From NCBI RefSeq assembly GCF_012844305.1, contig NZ_JABANE010000095.1:1-35134 (forward strand): 35,134 nt of DNA, read 5' to 3'. The notes below the pieces were generated by a model, which saw only the letters and a list, made by a program, of their open reading frames with translations, was not told where the DNA came from and searched no databases. Positions 22,541-30,775 of the stretch are shown in pieces. Each line of letters opens with the position of its first letter. Position 1 is the stretch's first letter. This DNA comes from Flammeovirga aprica JL-4 (GTDB taxonomy: Bacteria; Bacteroidota; Bacteroidia; Cytophagales; Flammeovirgaceae). The position numbers and the translations under genes were made by a program.

Positions 22541-24934
22541 ATGAAAGTTTGTATTGCCGAGAAACCAAGTGTAGCAAGAGAGATCGCCAAAATAGTGGGT
22601 GCTTCTCAGAAAAAGAATGGATACTTTGAAGGGAACGGTTATCAGATTACTTGGACTTTTGGTCATTTATGTACTTTAAAGGAGCCACACGATTATGATT
22701 CTACTTTAAAAAGGTGGGATTTGGTCACGCTTCCTATTGTTCCTGTGAAATTTGCCATTAAGCTGATTGATAATGATGGCACAAAGCAGCAGTTTAAAAT
22801 CATTGAAAATCTTGTTACAAATGCCACTGAGGTCATTAACTGTGGTGATGCCGGCCAAGAAGGAGAATTAATACAACGATGGGTGCTTCATCAGGCAAAA
22901 TGTAAAGTTCCTGTAAAACGTCTCTGGATTTCATCGCTGACAGAAGAAGCTATTCGCAAAGGGTTTCAAAATCTTCAGTCTGAAAAAGAATTTGACTTAT
23001 TATATGCTGCCGGAAGTGCAAGAGCTATCGGTGATTGGCTGTTGGGAATTAATGCTACACGTTTATATACTATTAAGTATGGCGGCTATAAACAACTGCT
23101 TTCTATAGGTAGGGTACAAACGCCTACTCTTGCCTTAATCACAAACCGCTATTTGGAAATTCAGAATTTCAAAAGTGAAAAATACTGGGAACTGAAAACC
23201 AAATACAGAGAGGTCACTTTTAGTGCTACTAAAGGCAGGTTCGAAAAAGAAGAGGAAGTAAAGGCTACTTTTGAATATATAAAGGATAAAGAGTTTGAAA
23301 TTGTTTCTTTTAAAAGAAAAGAAGGCAATGAGACACACCCTTATTTATTTGATTTGACCTCTTTGCAGGTGGAATGCAATAAAAAGTTCAGTTTCTCTGC
23401 AGAACAGACCCTCAAAATTGCTCAAAGCCTGTATGAAAAGAAGTTTCTTACTTACCCCCGTGTAGATACTACTTTCCTTCCTAATAACTTATATCCAGAA
23501 ATTGGCCCTACTTTAAAGGCATTGACAAAGTTTGCACAGGAAACGGCACCTCTTTTTGGCAAACCTTTCAGAAAAACCAAAAAGGTATTTAATGATCAGA
23601 AAGTAACAGATCACCATGCCATCATACCAACTAAAATAGCGGCTAGAGGATTGACAAGTCAGGAAGCGGCCGTATACGATTTAGTGGCTATTCGTTTTAT
23701 TGCGGCTTTTTACCCAGACTGTAAAGTAGCAAAGACTGAAGTGCTAGGTAAAGTGGAAAAGGTGAATTTCAAAACAACAGGTAGAGAAATCTTAGAACCT
23801 GGATGGAGAATACTTTTCAAAAAAGAAGAAGAGGAAGAAAAGAAAAGAAAGAAGAAAAAGGGAGAAGAGGAAGAAGAACAAACTTTGCCGACTTTCCAGC
23901 AAGGTGAAAAAGGACCTCACAAACCATTCATTAATAATAAGGAAACAAAACCGCCAAAACTTTATACAGAAGCTACGCTACTGAGAGCGATGGAAACCGC
24001 TGGTAAAAGCATTGATGATGAAGAATTAAGAAAAGCAATGAAAGAAAATGGTATTGGGCGTCCTTCCACAAGGGCCAATATTATTGAAACACTGTTTAAA
24101 AGAAAATATATAGAGAAGCAAAGAAAATCACTCGTCCCTACTCAAGCGGGATTAAGTTTGATACAAACGATTCAGAATGAATTATTGAAATCAGCAGAAC
24201 TTACAGGGATATGGGAGAAAAAACTGCGTCAAATTGAAGATGGCGACTATGATATCAATCTATTTATGAATGAAATCAAAGAAATGGTTACAGAAGTGGT
24301 GCAGAATGTGAAAATGCGACGTTCTAATTTTAAAATAGAAACCCCTACTTCTTCTTTACCAAAGGTTTCATCAACTTCCAATAAAAAGAAAACTGAACCG
24401 AAAGAAATAAAACTGACCTGTCCTAAGTGTAAAAGCAGAGAAGTAATGAAAGGAAATACAGCTTATGGCTGTTTGGGATGGAAAACGAAAGAATGTGATT
24501 TCTTGGTTCCTTTTAAATATGAAAACAAGAAACTGACGGATAAACAAATACAATCCCTGATCATAAAAGGAAGTACTCCTGAGATAAAAGGTATAAAAAT
24601 AGACGGCGCCTCTGTAAACGGCATTCTGAAATTAAATGATCATTATAAGATAGAATTACAAAAAGTAGAAGAAAAGCCATTAATCTGTCCAAAATGTCAG
24701 AAAGGTCAGATTTTAGAGGGAAAAACTGCTTTTGGGTGTGGAAATTGGAAAAATGGGTGTGATTTCAGAGTGAATTATGAAGTTTTCGGTAAAAAAATCA
24801 CAAAAACGCAGTTAAAGTCACTAATCCAGAAGGGTTCAACCTCAAAAATTAAGGGATTTTCAGAAAATTCATGGAATATTTCAGAAGGAAGGTTAAAATT
24901 TAACCCTAATTTCTCAATTAAGATAATTGAATAA
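22541..24934 (+). CDS. topB: DNA topoisomerase III (type IA)
   Basis: 797 residues. Relaxes and decatenates DNA by a tyrosine-linked single-strand break. The N-terminal TOPRIM domain shows IAEKPSVARE at 5-14 (catalytic Glu7) and GDAGQEGELIQR at 102-113, a variant of the usual D-x-D-R-E-G-E. The active-site tyrosine is Y305 in FLTYPRVDTTFLP, with ESLSIGRVQTP-type strand-binding residues earlier (LLSIGRVQTPTLAL). Residues 427-446 are an insert of almost only Lys and Glu. After GIGRPSTRANIIE, two C-terminal zinc-ribbon-like repeats follow (CPKCKSREVMKGNTAYGC and CPKCQKGQILEGKTAFGC), each trailed by a K-G-S/T-S/T-x-K-I-K-G block. The length is at the long end for TopB because of these repeats. 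No mobile-element context was seen, so it is taken as chromosomal. Confidence 0.94.
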   Translation: MKVCIAEKPSVAREIAKIVGASQKKNGYFEGNGYQITWTFGHLCTLKEPHDYDSTLKRWDLVTLPIVPVKFAIKLIDNDGTKQQFKIIENLVTNATEVINCGDAGQEGELIQRWVLHQAKCKVPVKRLWISSLTEEAIRKGFQNLQSEKEFDLLYAAGSARAIGDWLLGINATRLYTIKYGGYKQLLSIGRVQTPTLALITNRYLEIQNFKSEKYWELKTKYREVTFSATKGRFEKEEEVKATFEYIKDKEFEIVSFKRKEGNETHPYLFDLTSLQVECNKKFSFSAEQTLKIAQSLYEKKFLTYPRVDTTFLPNNLYPEIGPTLKALTKFAQETAPLFGKPFRKTKKVFNDQKVTDHHAIIPTKIAARGLTSQEAAVYDLVAIRFIAAFYPDCKVAKTEVLGKVEKVNFKTTGREILEPGWRILFKKEEEEEKKRKKKKGEEEEEQTLPTFQQGEKGPHKPFINNKETKPPKLYTEATLLRAMETAGKSIDDEELRKAMKENGIGRPSTRANIIETLFKRKYIEKQRKSLVPTQAGLSLIQTIQNELLKSAELTGIWEKKLRQIEDGDYDINLFMNEIKEMVTEVVQNVKMRRSNFKIETPTSSLPKVSSTSNKKKTEPKEIKLTCPKCKSREVMKGNTAYGCLGWKTKECDFLVPFKYENKKLTDKQIQSLIIKGSTPEIKGIKIDGASVNGILKLNDHYKIELQKVEEKPLICPKCQKGQILEGKTAFGCGNWKNGCDFRVNYEVFGKKITKTQLKSLIQKGSTSKIKGFSENSWNISEGRLKFNPNFSIKIIE
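23819..23878 (+). repeat. 60-nt pure polypurine tract inside topB
   Basis: Every base from 23819 to 23878 is A or G. It encodes the Lys/Glu-only linker at residues 427-446. Low complexity of this sort is prone to slippage and could form a triplex-like structure; here the frame is intact. Confidence 0.8.
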
Positions 24935-25113
24935 CACTTCAAGGTTTATTTTTCAACTAAAAACTAACGAAACAATTCTTTTCCGTTGAAACATCGTTAA
25001 AAAAACACCCTTTTTTTTAAAAATTATCTATTTTTTTATAGGAATAGGTCAATTTTTCATGTTAAGATTTGCAAACATTAATCTTTACCTCTACAATTGT
25101 ATTAGAAATCGAG
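24935..25113 (+). other. upstream region of amt
   Basis: AT-rich sequence between topB and the structured amt leader. TTTTTTTTAAAAAT around 25011-25024 resembles the T/A palindrome before glutamine synthetase. GATTTGC near 25066-25072 is the nearest thing to a -7 box. No gene and no terminator hairpin for topB were found. Confidence 0.4.
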
Positions 25114-25213
25114 GGAAACAAAGCGAAAAGACTTCCATCTGATTAGCCGTTTCCTTTTATAGATGTGAGTGATCCGTTTATTGAGTATCCCTCAATAAGC
25201 GGGTGTTTCACTC
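25114..25213 (+). promoter_or_regulatory. structured leader of amt: two nested or adjacent stems
   Basis: GGAAAC (25114-25119) can pair with GTTTCC (25149-25154). Further on, CCGTTTATTGAG (25174-25185) pairs with CTCAATAAGCGG (25191-25202) with one G-T pair and a TATCC loop; an outer helix GAGTGA (25167-25172) with TCACTC (25208-25213) encloses it. No T-run follows, and the structure ends about 50 nt before the ATG, so it is not a plain terminator. It could be a cis-regulatory RNA or an operator. No known riboswitch class was recognised. Confidence 0.5.
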
Positions 25214-25263
25214 TCAACGATCGAATTTTAAATACTATCTATAATTTTTAATTTTTGACTGCA

Positions 25264-26553
25264 ATGTTCTCAACAATTCACCTACTTGCCGACGCAACAT
25301 TGGCAACTGAGGCAGTAACGCAAGCAGTTACTGCAGAACAACTACAAACAGTAAGTTTAACAACGAGTAACGTATGGATGCTAGTTTCTACTATGCTAGT
25401 ATTTATCATGGCTTTAGGCTTCGCATGTGTGGAAGCTGGTTTCACTCAAGCGAAAAACACAGTTAACATCCTTTTCAAAAACACTGTGGATTTATCAGTA
25501 GGATTAATTTCTTACGCATGGTTCGGATTCAACCTTATGTATCCAGGAGAATTCAATGGAATTTTCGGTTTCGCAGGATGGGGCTTAACTCCTGATTTAT
25601 CACCTACTTACGCAGACGGTGCTTACACTTACTGGACAGACTTCTTATTCCAAGCTATGTTCGCTGCAACTTGTGCAACAATCGTTTCAGGTGCAGTAGC
25701 AGAAAGAATCAAAATCACTTCTTACTTTATCTTCACTTTCTTCTTAGTAGGATTTATCTACCCTGTACTAGGTTCATGGCACTGGGGTGGCGGATGGTTA
25801 TCTCAAATGGGATTCTATGACTTCGCCGGTTCTACAGTAGTACACTCAGTTGGTGGATGGGCTGCATTAGCAGGTATCATTGCAATTGGTGCTCGTAAAG
25901 GTAAGTATGTAAACGGTAAAGTTGTTGACAAGCCAGGTTCATCAGTTCCGTTAGCTGTAATTGGTGTTTTCTTATTATGGTTCGGATGGTTCGGATTCAA
26001 CGGTGGATCAGTTCTTTCAGCAGATCCTCAATCAATCTCATTAGTATTAGTTACTACAACTTTAGCTGCAGCTGCAGGTGGTGTTGGTGGCTGGATCGGT
26101 GGCTACATCATGTTTAAGCGTTATGACTTAGGTATGGTATTGAACGGTATCCTTGCTGGACTAGTAGGTATTACTGCTGGTGCTGACCAAATGTCTCCAA
26201 ACGAGGCAATCTTAATTGGTATCGTATGTGGTATCGTAGTAGTATTCTCTGCGGTAACAATGGACAAGTTCAAGCTTGATGACTGTGTTGGTGCAGTTTC
26301 AGTTCACTTAACTTGTGGTATCATCGGTACTTTAGCAATTGGTGTATTAGGTGCTAAAGCAGGTATGGATCAATTCGTTACACAATTAATTGGTATCGCT
26401 GCATACGGTGCAGTAGCATTCACATCATCATTAGCAATCTTCTACGGATTGAAATTTACAGTTGGCGTAAGAGTATCTGAAGAGCACGAATCTGAAGGTC
26501 TTGACAGTCATGAGCACGGTATCCGTGGTTATACTATCACTTTCGACAACTAA
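25264..26553 (+). CDS. amt: ammonium transporter, Amt family
   Basis: 429 residues from ATG 25264; a TTG three codons earlier is less likely. Inner-membrane channel-like transporter for ammonium. An N-terminal segment of about 35 residues is followed by eleven hydrophobic helices. Family marks include GFACVEAGFTQAKN at 52-65, and the twin pore histidines H194 (STVVHSVGGWAALAG) and H348 (VGAVSVHLTCGIIGTLAIG). WFGWFGFNGGS at 239-249 and DCVGAVSVH at 340-348 are typical. Codon use is strongly restricted, as in the porin and glutamine synthetase genes that follow, suggesting high expression. No PII gene (glnK) is next to it, unlike the common amt-glnK pair; regulation may act through the long leader. 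Confidence 0.95.
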   Translation: MFSTIHLLADATLATEAVTQAVTAEQLQTVSLTTSNVWMLVSTMLVFIMALGFACVEAGFTQAKNTVNILFKNTVDLSVGLISYAWFGFNLMYPGEFNGIFGFAGWGLTPDLSPTYADGAYTYWTDFLFQAMFAATCATIVSGAVAERIKITSYFIFTFFLVGFIYPVLGSWHWGGGWLSQMGFYDFAGSTVVHSVGGWAALAGIIAIGARKGKYVNGKVVDKPGSSVPLAVIGVFLLWFGWFGFNGGSVLSADPQSISLVLVTTTLAAAAGGVGGWIGGYIMFKRYDLGMVLNGILAGLVGITAGADQMSPNEAILIGIVCGIVVVFSAVTMDKFKLDDCVGAVSVHLTCGIIGTLAIGVLGAKAGMDQFVTQLIGIAAYGAVAFTSSLAIFYGLKFTVGVRVSEEHESEGLDSHEHGIRGYTITFDN

Positions 26554-26566
26554 GATATAAACATTC

Positions 26567-26595
26567 AGGAGGGAATATCATTTCCCTCCTCCTTT
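26567..26595 (+). terminator. hairpin downstream of amt, weak terminator
   Basis: AGGAGGGAA (26567-26575) and TTCCCTCCT (26582-26590) form a perfect 9-bp GC-rich stem. Only CCTTTAAAAAA follows instead of a true T-run, so termination may be partial and allow read-through into the porin gene. Confidence 0.5.
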
Positions 26596-26614
26596 AAAAA
26601 ATATTGTATACGGA

Positions 26615-26631
26615 ATCCGTTATATCCGTTA
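26615..26631 (+). repeat. 9-bp-period direct repeat upstream of the porin gene
   Basis: ATCCGTTA occurs at 26615-26622 and again at 26624-26631. It may be a regulator-binding site, or coincidence in a short interval. Confidence 0.35.
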
Positions 26632-26693
26632 CGATTATTATTCATCTCACTTATTCAATCTCATTACTACCACAAGTAATGGCATTTACATTC

Positions 26694-26728
26694 AAGCAAT
26701 AACATTTTGTGTGCATTGTTTATTGCTT
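26694..26728. promoter_or_regulatory. inverted repeat upstream of the porin gene
   Basis: AAGCAATAA (26694-26702) and TTATTGCTT (26720-26728) are perfect complements 17 nt apart, ending 39 nt before the chosen ATG. It is either a leader hairpin or an operator; no T-run follows. Confidence 0.4.
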
Positions 26729-26767
26729 AAAAAATTTATTATTCACCTCTATAATTTTTCTACAATA

Positions 26768-27898
26768 ATGAAGACTAAATTATTCTCTTTGATCGCTCCA
26801 CTAATGGTGGCAGGTTCAATGGCATTTGCTCAAGATAACTACGATAACGCTGAAGTTCAGCCTGAAGCAACTACGGAAGAAACTGAAGCAGAAGACGAAG
26901 GAAATAAATTATCAATTTCAGGTTCAGTAGATTTATTCTACAACTATGATTTTGCTGGTACTGAAGCAATGAATATCGGTACAAGTTTTAACGAAGGTCA
27001 GAACTCAATCAATTTAGGCATGGCTAACGTTATTTTATCACAATCTTTAGGTAAAGCATCATTTGTTGCAGATTTATCTTTTGGTCCAAGAAGTAATGGT
27101 TCAATTGGTGACGGTAACTTCCACATCCAAAACTTATATGCTTCATACCAATTAAGTGATAAATTATCAGCTACTGCTGGTTTCATGGGTACATTCGTTG
27201 GTTATGAAGTAATCTCTCCAACAGGTAACTTCAACTACTCTACTTCATATTTATTCTCTAATGGTCCTTTCCAAAATGCTGGTTTAAAATTTGACTATGC
27301 ATTCTCTGACAAAGTAGCATTAATGTTAGGTGTATACACTAACGAATGGGATTCATACAATGCTTCTCCATCATTAGGTATGAGTGGTTTAGGTGCTCAA
27401 TTATATGTAGCTCCAGTAGACGGTCTTGATATTTACTTAAATGGTTTCCACTCTTCAACTAGAACTGTTGTTGACTTAACTGCTGGTTACCAAATCACAG
27501 ATGCTTTCTACTTAGGACTTAACGCTGCATGGGCTGATAAAGAAAACGGATTTACAGATACTGATGATGACGGAAACTTTACAGGTCCTCAAATCGACCA
27601 ACTATACACTGGTGTAGCAACTTACTTACAATATGCATTTACTGAGACATTTGCTTTAGGTTTACGTTACGAAAACTTCAAAGACAATGCTAAGTTATAT
27701 GTTGATAGCAATAACACAACTGAAGAAGGTATTTCTTACAATGCTTTCACTTTAACAGGTAATATTGCTTTAGGTCCATTAATGGTAATTCCAGAATTAA
27801 GAATGGATACTGCTGATATGGATGTATTCTCTGATAGCGACAATAAACCAACAGGTTCAGCTACTCAAGGTACTTTAGCAGTTGTATATGCATTCTAA
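26768..27898 (+). CDS. outer-membrane beta-barrel porin (BBP2-like) linked to amt
   Basis: 376 residues from ATG 26768, which gives a clean signal peptide MKTKLFSLIAPLMVAGSMAF followed by AQ; an earlier in-frame start at 26711 would place 19 unrelated residues before it. After an acidic linker (EATTEETEAEDEGN) come alternating amphipathic strands (LSISGSVDLFYNYDF, ASFVADLSFGPRS, NLYASYQLSDKLSATAGF, ...) ending with VVYAF, i.e. a terminal aromatic, as in outer-membrane barrels. The pattern fits the putative beta-barrel porin-2 family, members of which often sit beside amt. A role in letting small nitrogen compounds through the outer membrane is inferred from context. Codon use is very biased. 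Confidence 0.85.
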   Translation: MKTKLFSLIAPLMVAGSMAFAQDNYDNAEVQPEATTEETEAEDEGNKLSISGSVDLFYNYDFAGTEAMNIGTSFNEGQNSINLGMANVILSQSLGKASFVADLSFGPRSNGSIGDGNFHIQNLYASYQLSDKLSATAGFMGTFVGYEVISPTGNFNYSTSYLFSNGPFQNAGLKFDYAFSDKVALMLGVYTNEWDSYNASPSLGMSGLGAQLYVAPVDGLDIYLNGFHSSTRTVVDLTAGYQITDAFYLGLNAAWADKENGFTDTDDDGNFTGPQIDQLYTGVATYLQYAFTETFALGLRYENFKDNAKLYVDSNNTTEEGISYNAFTLTGNIALGPLMVIPELRMDTADMDVFSDSDNKPTGSATQGTLAVVYAF

Positions 27899-27923
27899 TA
27901 ATTAATTATTATAGATACAACGG

Positions 27924-27962
27924 AAAAGCCGGTGCGATTTTATCGCATCGGCTTTCTTTTTT
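27924..27962 (+). terminator. intrinsic terminator of the porin gene
   Basis: AAAGCCGGTGCGA and TCGCATCGGCTTT pair with one G-T, then TCTTTTTT. Strong. Confidence 0.88.
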
Positions 27963-28196
27963 ACCCATGTAGTAAAAAAAACACCCTACTCCACAAAATA
28001 TACATCTACATTTTCGGCTATTAGGGTAATATTATAATCACTTTCGAGAAAAAGCTTACGATTACTCCTGCAAATAGATATTTTTTATAGAAAATTCACT
28101 TCTAATCAAAATCTTTAAAAATTATAGGCGTTCATTAAAAAAATCATTAATTAACACCTGATTAGATTAAAAATTACCCATAAATTCAATTTTTTC
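27963..28196 (+). other. non-coding AT-rich gap upstream of glutamine synthetase
   Basis: Between the porin terminator and the probable glutamine synthetase promoter. No ORF, repeat or RNA gene was recognised. Confidence 0.5.
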
Positions 28197-28227
28197 TTGA
28201 TTTTTTTAAAAATCAGAGTCATATTTA
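28197..28227 (+). promoter_or_regulatory. probable glutamine synthetase promoter with overlapping palindrome
   Basis: TTG (28197-28199), 20 nt, CATATTTA (28220-28227) resembles the -33/-7 pair, imperfect at -7. Overlapping the -33 box is TGATTTTT-TT-AAAAATCA (28198-28215), a perfect palindrome with 8-bp arms. A similar T/A core lies upstream of amt (25011-25024). The leader would be about 100 nt. Confidence 0.4.
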
Positions 28228-28332
28228 CACCGTAAACAAATTATAACGACTTCTGCTAACGAACAAACTTCCTAACCTATTATTAGCGTTATTTAGAACG
28301 TTCGAGCAATAGTTTTTTAATCTCACATTACA

Positions 28333-30483
28333 ATGACAAATCTTCGTTTTAACGCCCTTGAGACAGCTTCAGCTAGAACAGCAAAAGAAGTTGAAGCACC
28401 GTCTAACAAAATCTCAGATTATTTTGGCGAGGACTGTTTCGGTCTTACTCAAATGAAAGCTGCACTTGCTCCAGCTATCTACAAGAAAGTAGAATCTGCA
28501 GTAAAGTATGGTACTAAAATCGACGAAGCTACTGCTGACGCTGTTGCATCTGCAGTAATGACATGGGCCGTTTCTAAAGGTGTTACACACCACACTCACT
28601 GGTTCCAACCACTAACTGGATCTTCTGCAGAGAAGCACGACTCTTTCTTTGATTACACAAAAGGTATTGAAACTTTCAAAGGTTCAACACTTACTCAACA
28701 AGAGCCAGATGCCTCTTCATTCCCTAACGGCGGTATCCGTGCAACAAACCAAGCACGTGGTTATACTGGTTGGGATCCTTCATCACCTATCTTCATTACA
28801 AACAAAACGCTTTGTATCCCTACTATCTTCGTTTCTTACACTGGAGATACATTAGATTACAAAACTCCTTTGTTAAAAGCACAAGAAGCTATTAACAAAG
28901 CGACAATTGATGTTTGTCAATATTTCGAAGAAGGTGTTACAAGTATTTCTGCTTCATTAGGTTGTGAGCAAGAGTACTTCCTAGTAGACAAAGCTTTCTA
29001 CGCTGCACGTCCTGACTTATATATTGCAGGTCGTACTTTATTTGGTGCTAAGCCTCCTCACGGACAGCAATTAGATGACCACTACTTCGGTTCTATTGCT
29101 CCACGTGTTGCAGCATTCATGAAAGACTTTGAATTACAATGTCATAAATTAGGAATTCCTGTAACTACACGTCACAATGAGGTAGCTCCAGGTCAATTCG
29201 AAGCAGCTCCATTATATGAAGAAATCAACACAGCTGTAGATCACAACTTGTTGATGATGGATGTTATGGAACAAGTTGCTAGTGAGCATAACTTAGCTGT
29301 TTTACTTCACGAGAAGCCTTTCGCTAACTTGAACGGTTCTGGTAAGCACAACAACTGGTCATTAATCACTAATAAAGGACGTAACTTATTCCAACCGGAA
29401 GGTTCTTTATATTTCTTAACGTTCTTAGTTAACACTATCAAAGCGGTTCACGTTTATGGTGACTTAATGAGAGCGTCAATTGCTTCAGCGGGTAACGATC
29501 ACCGTTTAGGTGCAAACGAAGCTCCTCCAGCAATCATGTCAGTATTCTTAGGTTCTACTTTGACTGACTTCTTAAACGAAGTTACTGAGTCTGGTAAACT
29601 TGTTTATGCTGAAGGTGGCGATGAGTTCATCGAATTAGGTATCGACAAGATCCCTGGTCTTAAGTTAGACAACACTGACCGTAACAGAACTTCACCATTT
29701 GCATTTACTGGTAACAAGTTCGAATTCCGTGCAGTAGGTTCTACTCAAAACACTGCAACTCCAATGACAGTGTTGAACTTAATCGTAGCTGAGCAATTAA
29801 CTCAATTCAAAGCTTCAGTTGATGCTGCTATCGCTGGTGGTAAAGACAAAGAAGCTGCGATCCGTGAGATCTTAGTTCAATACATCAAAGAATCTGAAGC
29901 TATTCGTTTCGAAGGCGACGGTTACTCTCAAGAGTGGGTTGACGAAGCAGAGTCAAGAGGTCTTTCTAACGTAAAAGATACTCCTCGTGCTCTTGATTTC
30001 TTCATTGCTGAAGAGGCAAAAGAAATCTTCGCTAAGCACAACGTATTCAGCGAAAGAGAAATCGAAGCTCGTCACGATGTATGGTCAGAGATCTACTCTA
30101 CTAAGATCGATATCGAGTCTAAAGCAATGGAGGAAATCGTACTTAACAAAGTAATTCCTGCTGCTGCTAACTATGTTTCTACATTAGCTGACTCGGCTGC
30201 TAAATTAAAAGACCTTGGTTTAGACGCTTCTGCAATCACTACTACTATCTCTGAAGTAACTGGTTTCATGAAGACTGCTAAAGAAGGTGTTGCAGCAATG
30301 GTAATCGAGCGTGATAGAGTTCTTGAAATCGAGGACACTAATGCTCAAGCTGTTGAGTTCTGCGATAGCATCAAGCACAAATACTTCGACACTATCCGTG
30401 AAGCAGTAGATCGTCTTGAGTTATTCGTTGATGACGCTCAGTGGCCATTACCGAAATACTCTGAAATGTTATTCCTTAAGTAA
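28333..30483 (+). CDS. glnA: glutamine synthetase, type III
   Basis: 716 residues, the size of GSIII (GlnN), far longer than type I (about 470). Makes glutamine from glutamate, ammonia and ATP in the cytosol. GSIII-specific N-terminal region: THHTHWFQPLTG at 85-96, FPNGGIRATNQARGYTGWD at 130-148. Catalytic-core blocks: SLGCEQEYFL at 208-217 (metal-binding Glu), RHNEVAPGQFE at 280-290, LHEKPFANLNGSGKHNNWS at 325-343 (ATP and glutamate site), and GNDHRLGANEAPPAIMSVFL. The C-terminal 200 residues are helical, as in the dodecameric GSIII. Codon bias is extreme. Placement after amt and the porin makes an ammonium uptake and assimilation unit; each gene nonetheless has its own long leader. The symbol glnN is also used. 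Confidence 0.96.
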   Translation: MTNLRFNALETASARTAKEVEAPSNKISDYFGEDCFGLTQMKAALAPAIYKKVESAVKYGTKIDEATADAVASAVMTWAVSKGVTHHTHWFQPLTGSSAEKHDSFFDYTKGIETFKGSTLTQQEPDASSFPNGGIRATNQARGYTGWDPSSPIFITNKTLCIPTIFVSYTGDTLDYKTPLLKAQEAINKATIDVCQYFEEGVTSISASLGCEQEYFLVDKAFYAARPDLYIAGRTLFGAKPPHGQQLDDHYFGSIAPRVAAFMKDFELQCHKLGIPVTTRHNEVAPGQFEAAPLYEEINTAVDHNLLMMDVMEQVASEHNLAVLLHEKPFANLNGSGKHNNWSLITNKGRNLFQPEGSLYFLTFLVNTIKAVHVYGDLMRASIASAGNDHRLGANEAPPAIMSVFLGSTLTDFLNEVTESGKLVYAEGGDEFIELGIDKIPGLKLDNTDRNRTSPFAFTGNKFEFRAVGSTQNTATPMTVLNLIVAEQLTQFKASVDAAIAGGKDKEAAIREILVQYIKESEAIRFEGDGYSQEWVDEAESRGLSNVKDTPRALDFFIAEEAKEIFAKHNVFSEREIEARHDVWSEIYSTKIDIESKAMEEIVLNKVIPAAANYVSTLADSAAKLKDLGLDASAITTTISEVTGFMKTAKEGVAAMVIERDRVLEIEDTNAQAVEFCDSIKHKYFDTIREAVDRLELFVDDAQWPLPKYSEMLFLK

Positions 30484-30517
30484 TTAGGGATTTAATATAA
30501 TGTGGGATGTTTATACA

Positions 30518-30555
30518 GCTCGTGACCCTTTACAGGGTCATGAGCCCACTTTTTT
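30518..30555 (+). terminator. first terminator after glutamine synthetase
   Basis: GCTCGTGACCC (30518-30528) pairs with GGGTCATGAGC (one G-T pair), followed by CCACTTTTTT. Confidence 0.82.
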
Positions 30556-30567
30556 CCACTGAATCTA

Positions 30568-30594
30568 AGCGATTTATAAAATAAATCGCTTTTT
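30568..30594 (+). terminator. second, back-to-back terminator
   Basis: AGCGATTTA (30568-30576) and TAAATCGCT (30582-30590) with loop TAAAA, then TTTT. It shields the tRNA promoter from the highly transcribed gene upstream. Confidence 0.75.
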
Positions 30595-30608
30595 ATATGC
30601 AAAAAGGC

Positions 30609-30640
30609 TTGTGTAATTAAAAATAAACCTGCTATATTTG
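30609..30640 (+). promoter_or_regulatory. promoter of tRNA-His
   Basis: TTG (30609-30611), 21 nt, TATATTTG (30633-30640): an exact TAnnTTTG -7 box. The expected start is a few bases before the tRNA. Confidence 0.75.
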
Positions 30641-30654
30641 CATCGCATTAAAAC

Positions 30655-30729
30655 GGCGATCGTAGCTCAGTTGGTTAGAGCACCGGTTTGTGGTTCCGGG
30701 GGCCGTGGGTTCGAATCCCATCGTTCGCC
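30655..30729 (+). tRNA. tRNA-His (anticodon GTG)
   Basis: A cloverleaf can be drawn: acceptor 30656-30662 with 30722-30728, D arm GCTC...GAGC, anticodon arm CCGGT-TTGTGGT-TCCGG with anticodon GTG, and T arm GTGGG-TTCGAAT-CCCAT. An extra G at 30655 opposite C73 (30729) is the histidine-specific G-1:C73 pair. T-T mismatches appear at acceptor pair 5:68 and at 31:39. CCA is not encoded. It has its own promoter and terminator. Confidence 0.95.
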
Positions 30730-30739
30730 CAACAGTTTT

Positions 30740-30771
30740 AGCACTTTCAAGCAATTGGAAGTGCTTTTTTT
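30740..30771 (+). terminator. terminator of tRNA-His
   Basis: AGCACTTTCAA (30740-30750) pairs with TTGGAAGTGCT (30755-30765) with one G-T pair and a GCAA tetraloop, then a T-run to 30771. Confidence 0.88.
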
Positions 30772-30775
30772 ATGT

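Noticed and set aside
25167..25213. Reading the amt leader stem as the terminator of topB
   Set aside because: It lacks a T-run on the plus strand and lies over 230 nt after the topB stop, next to amt.
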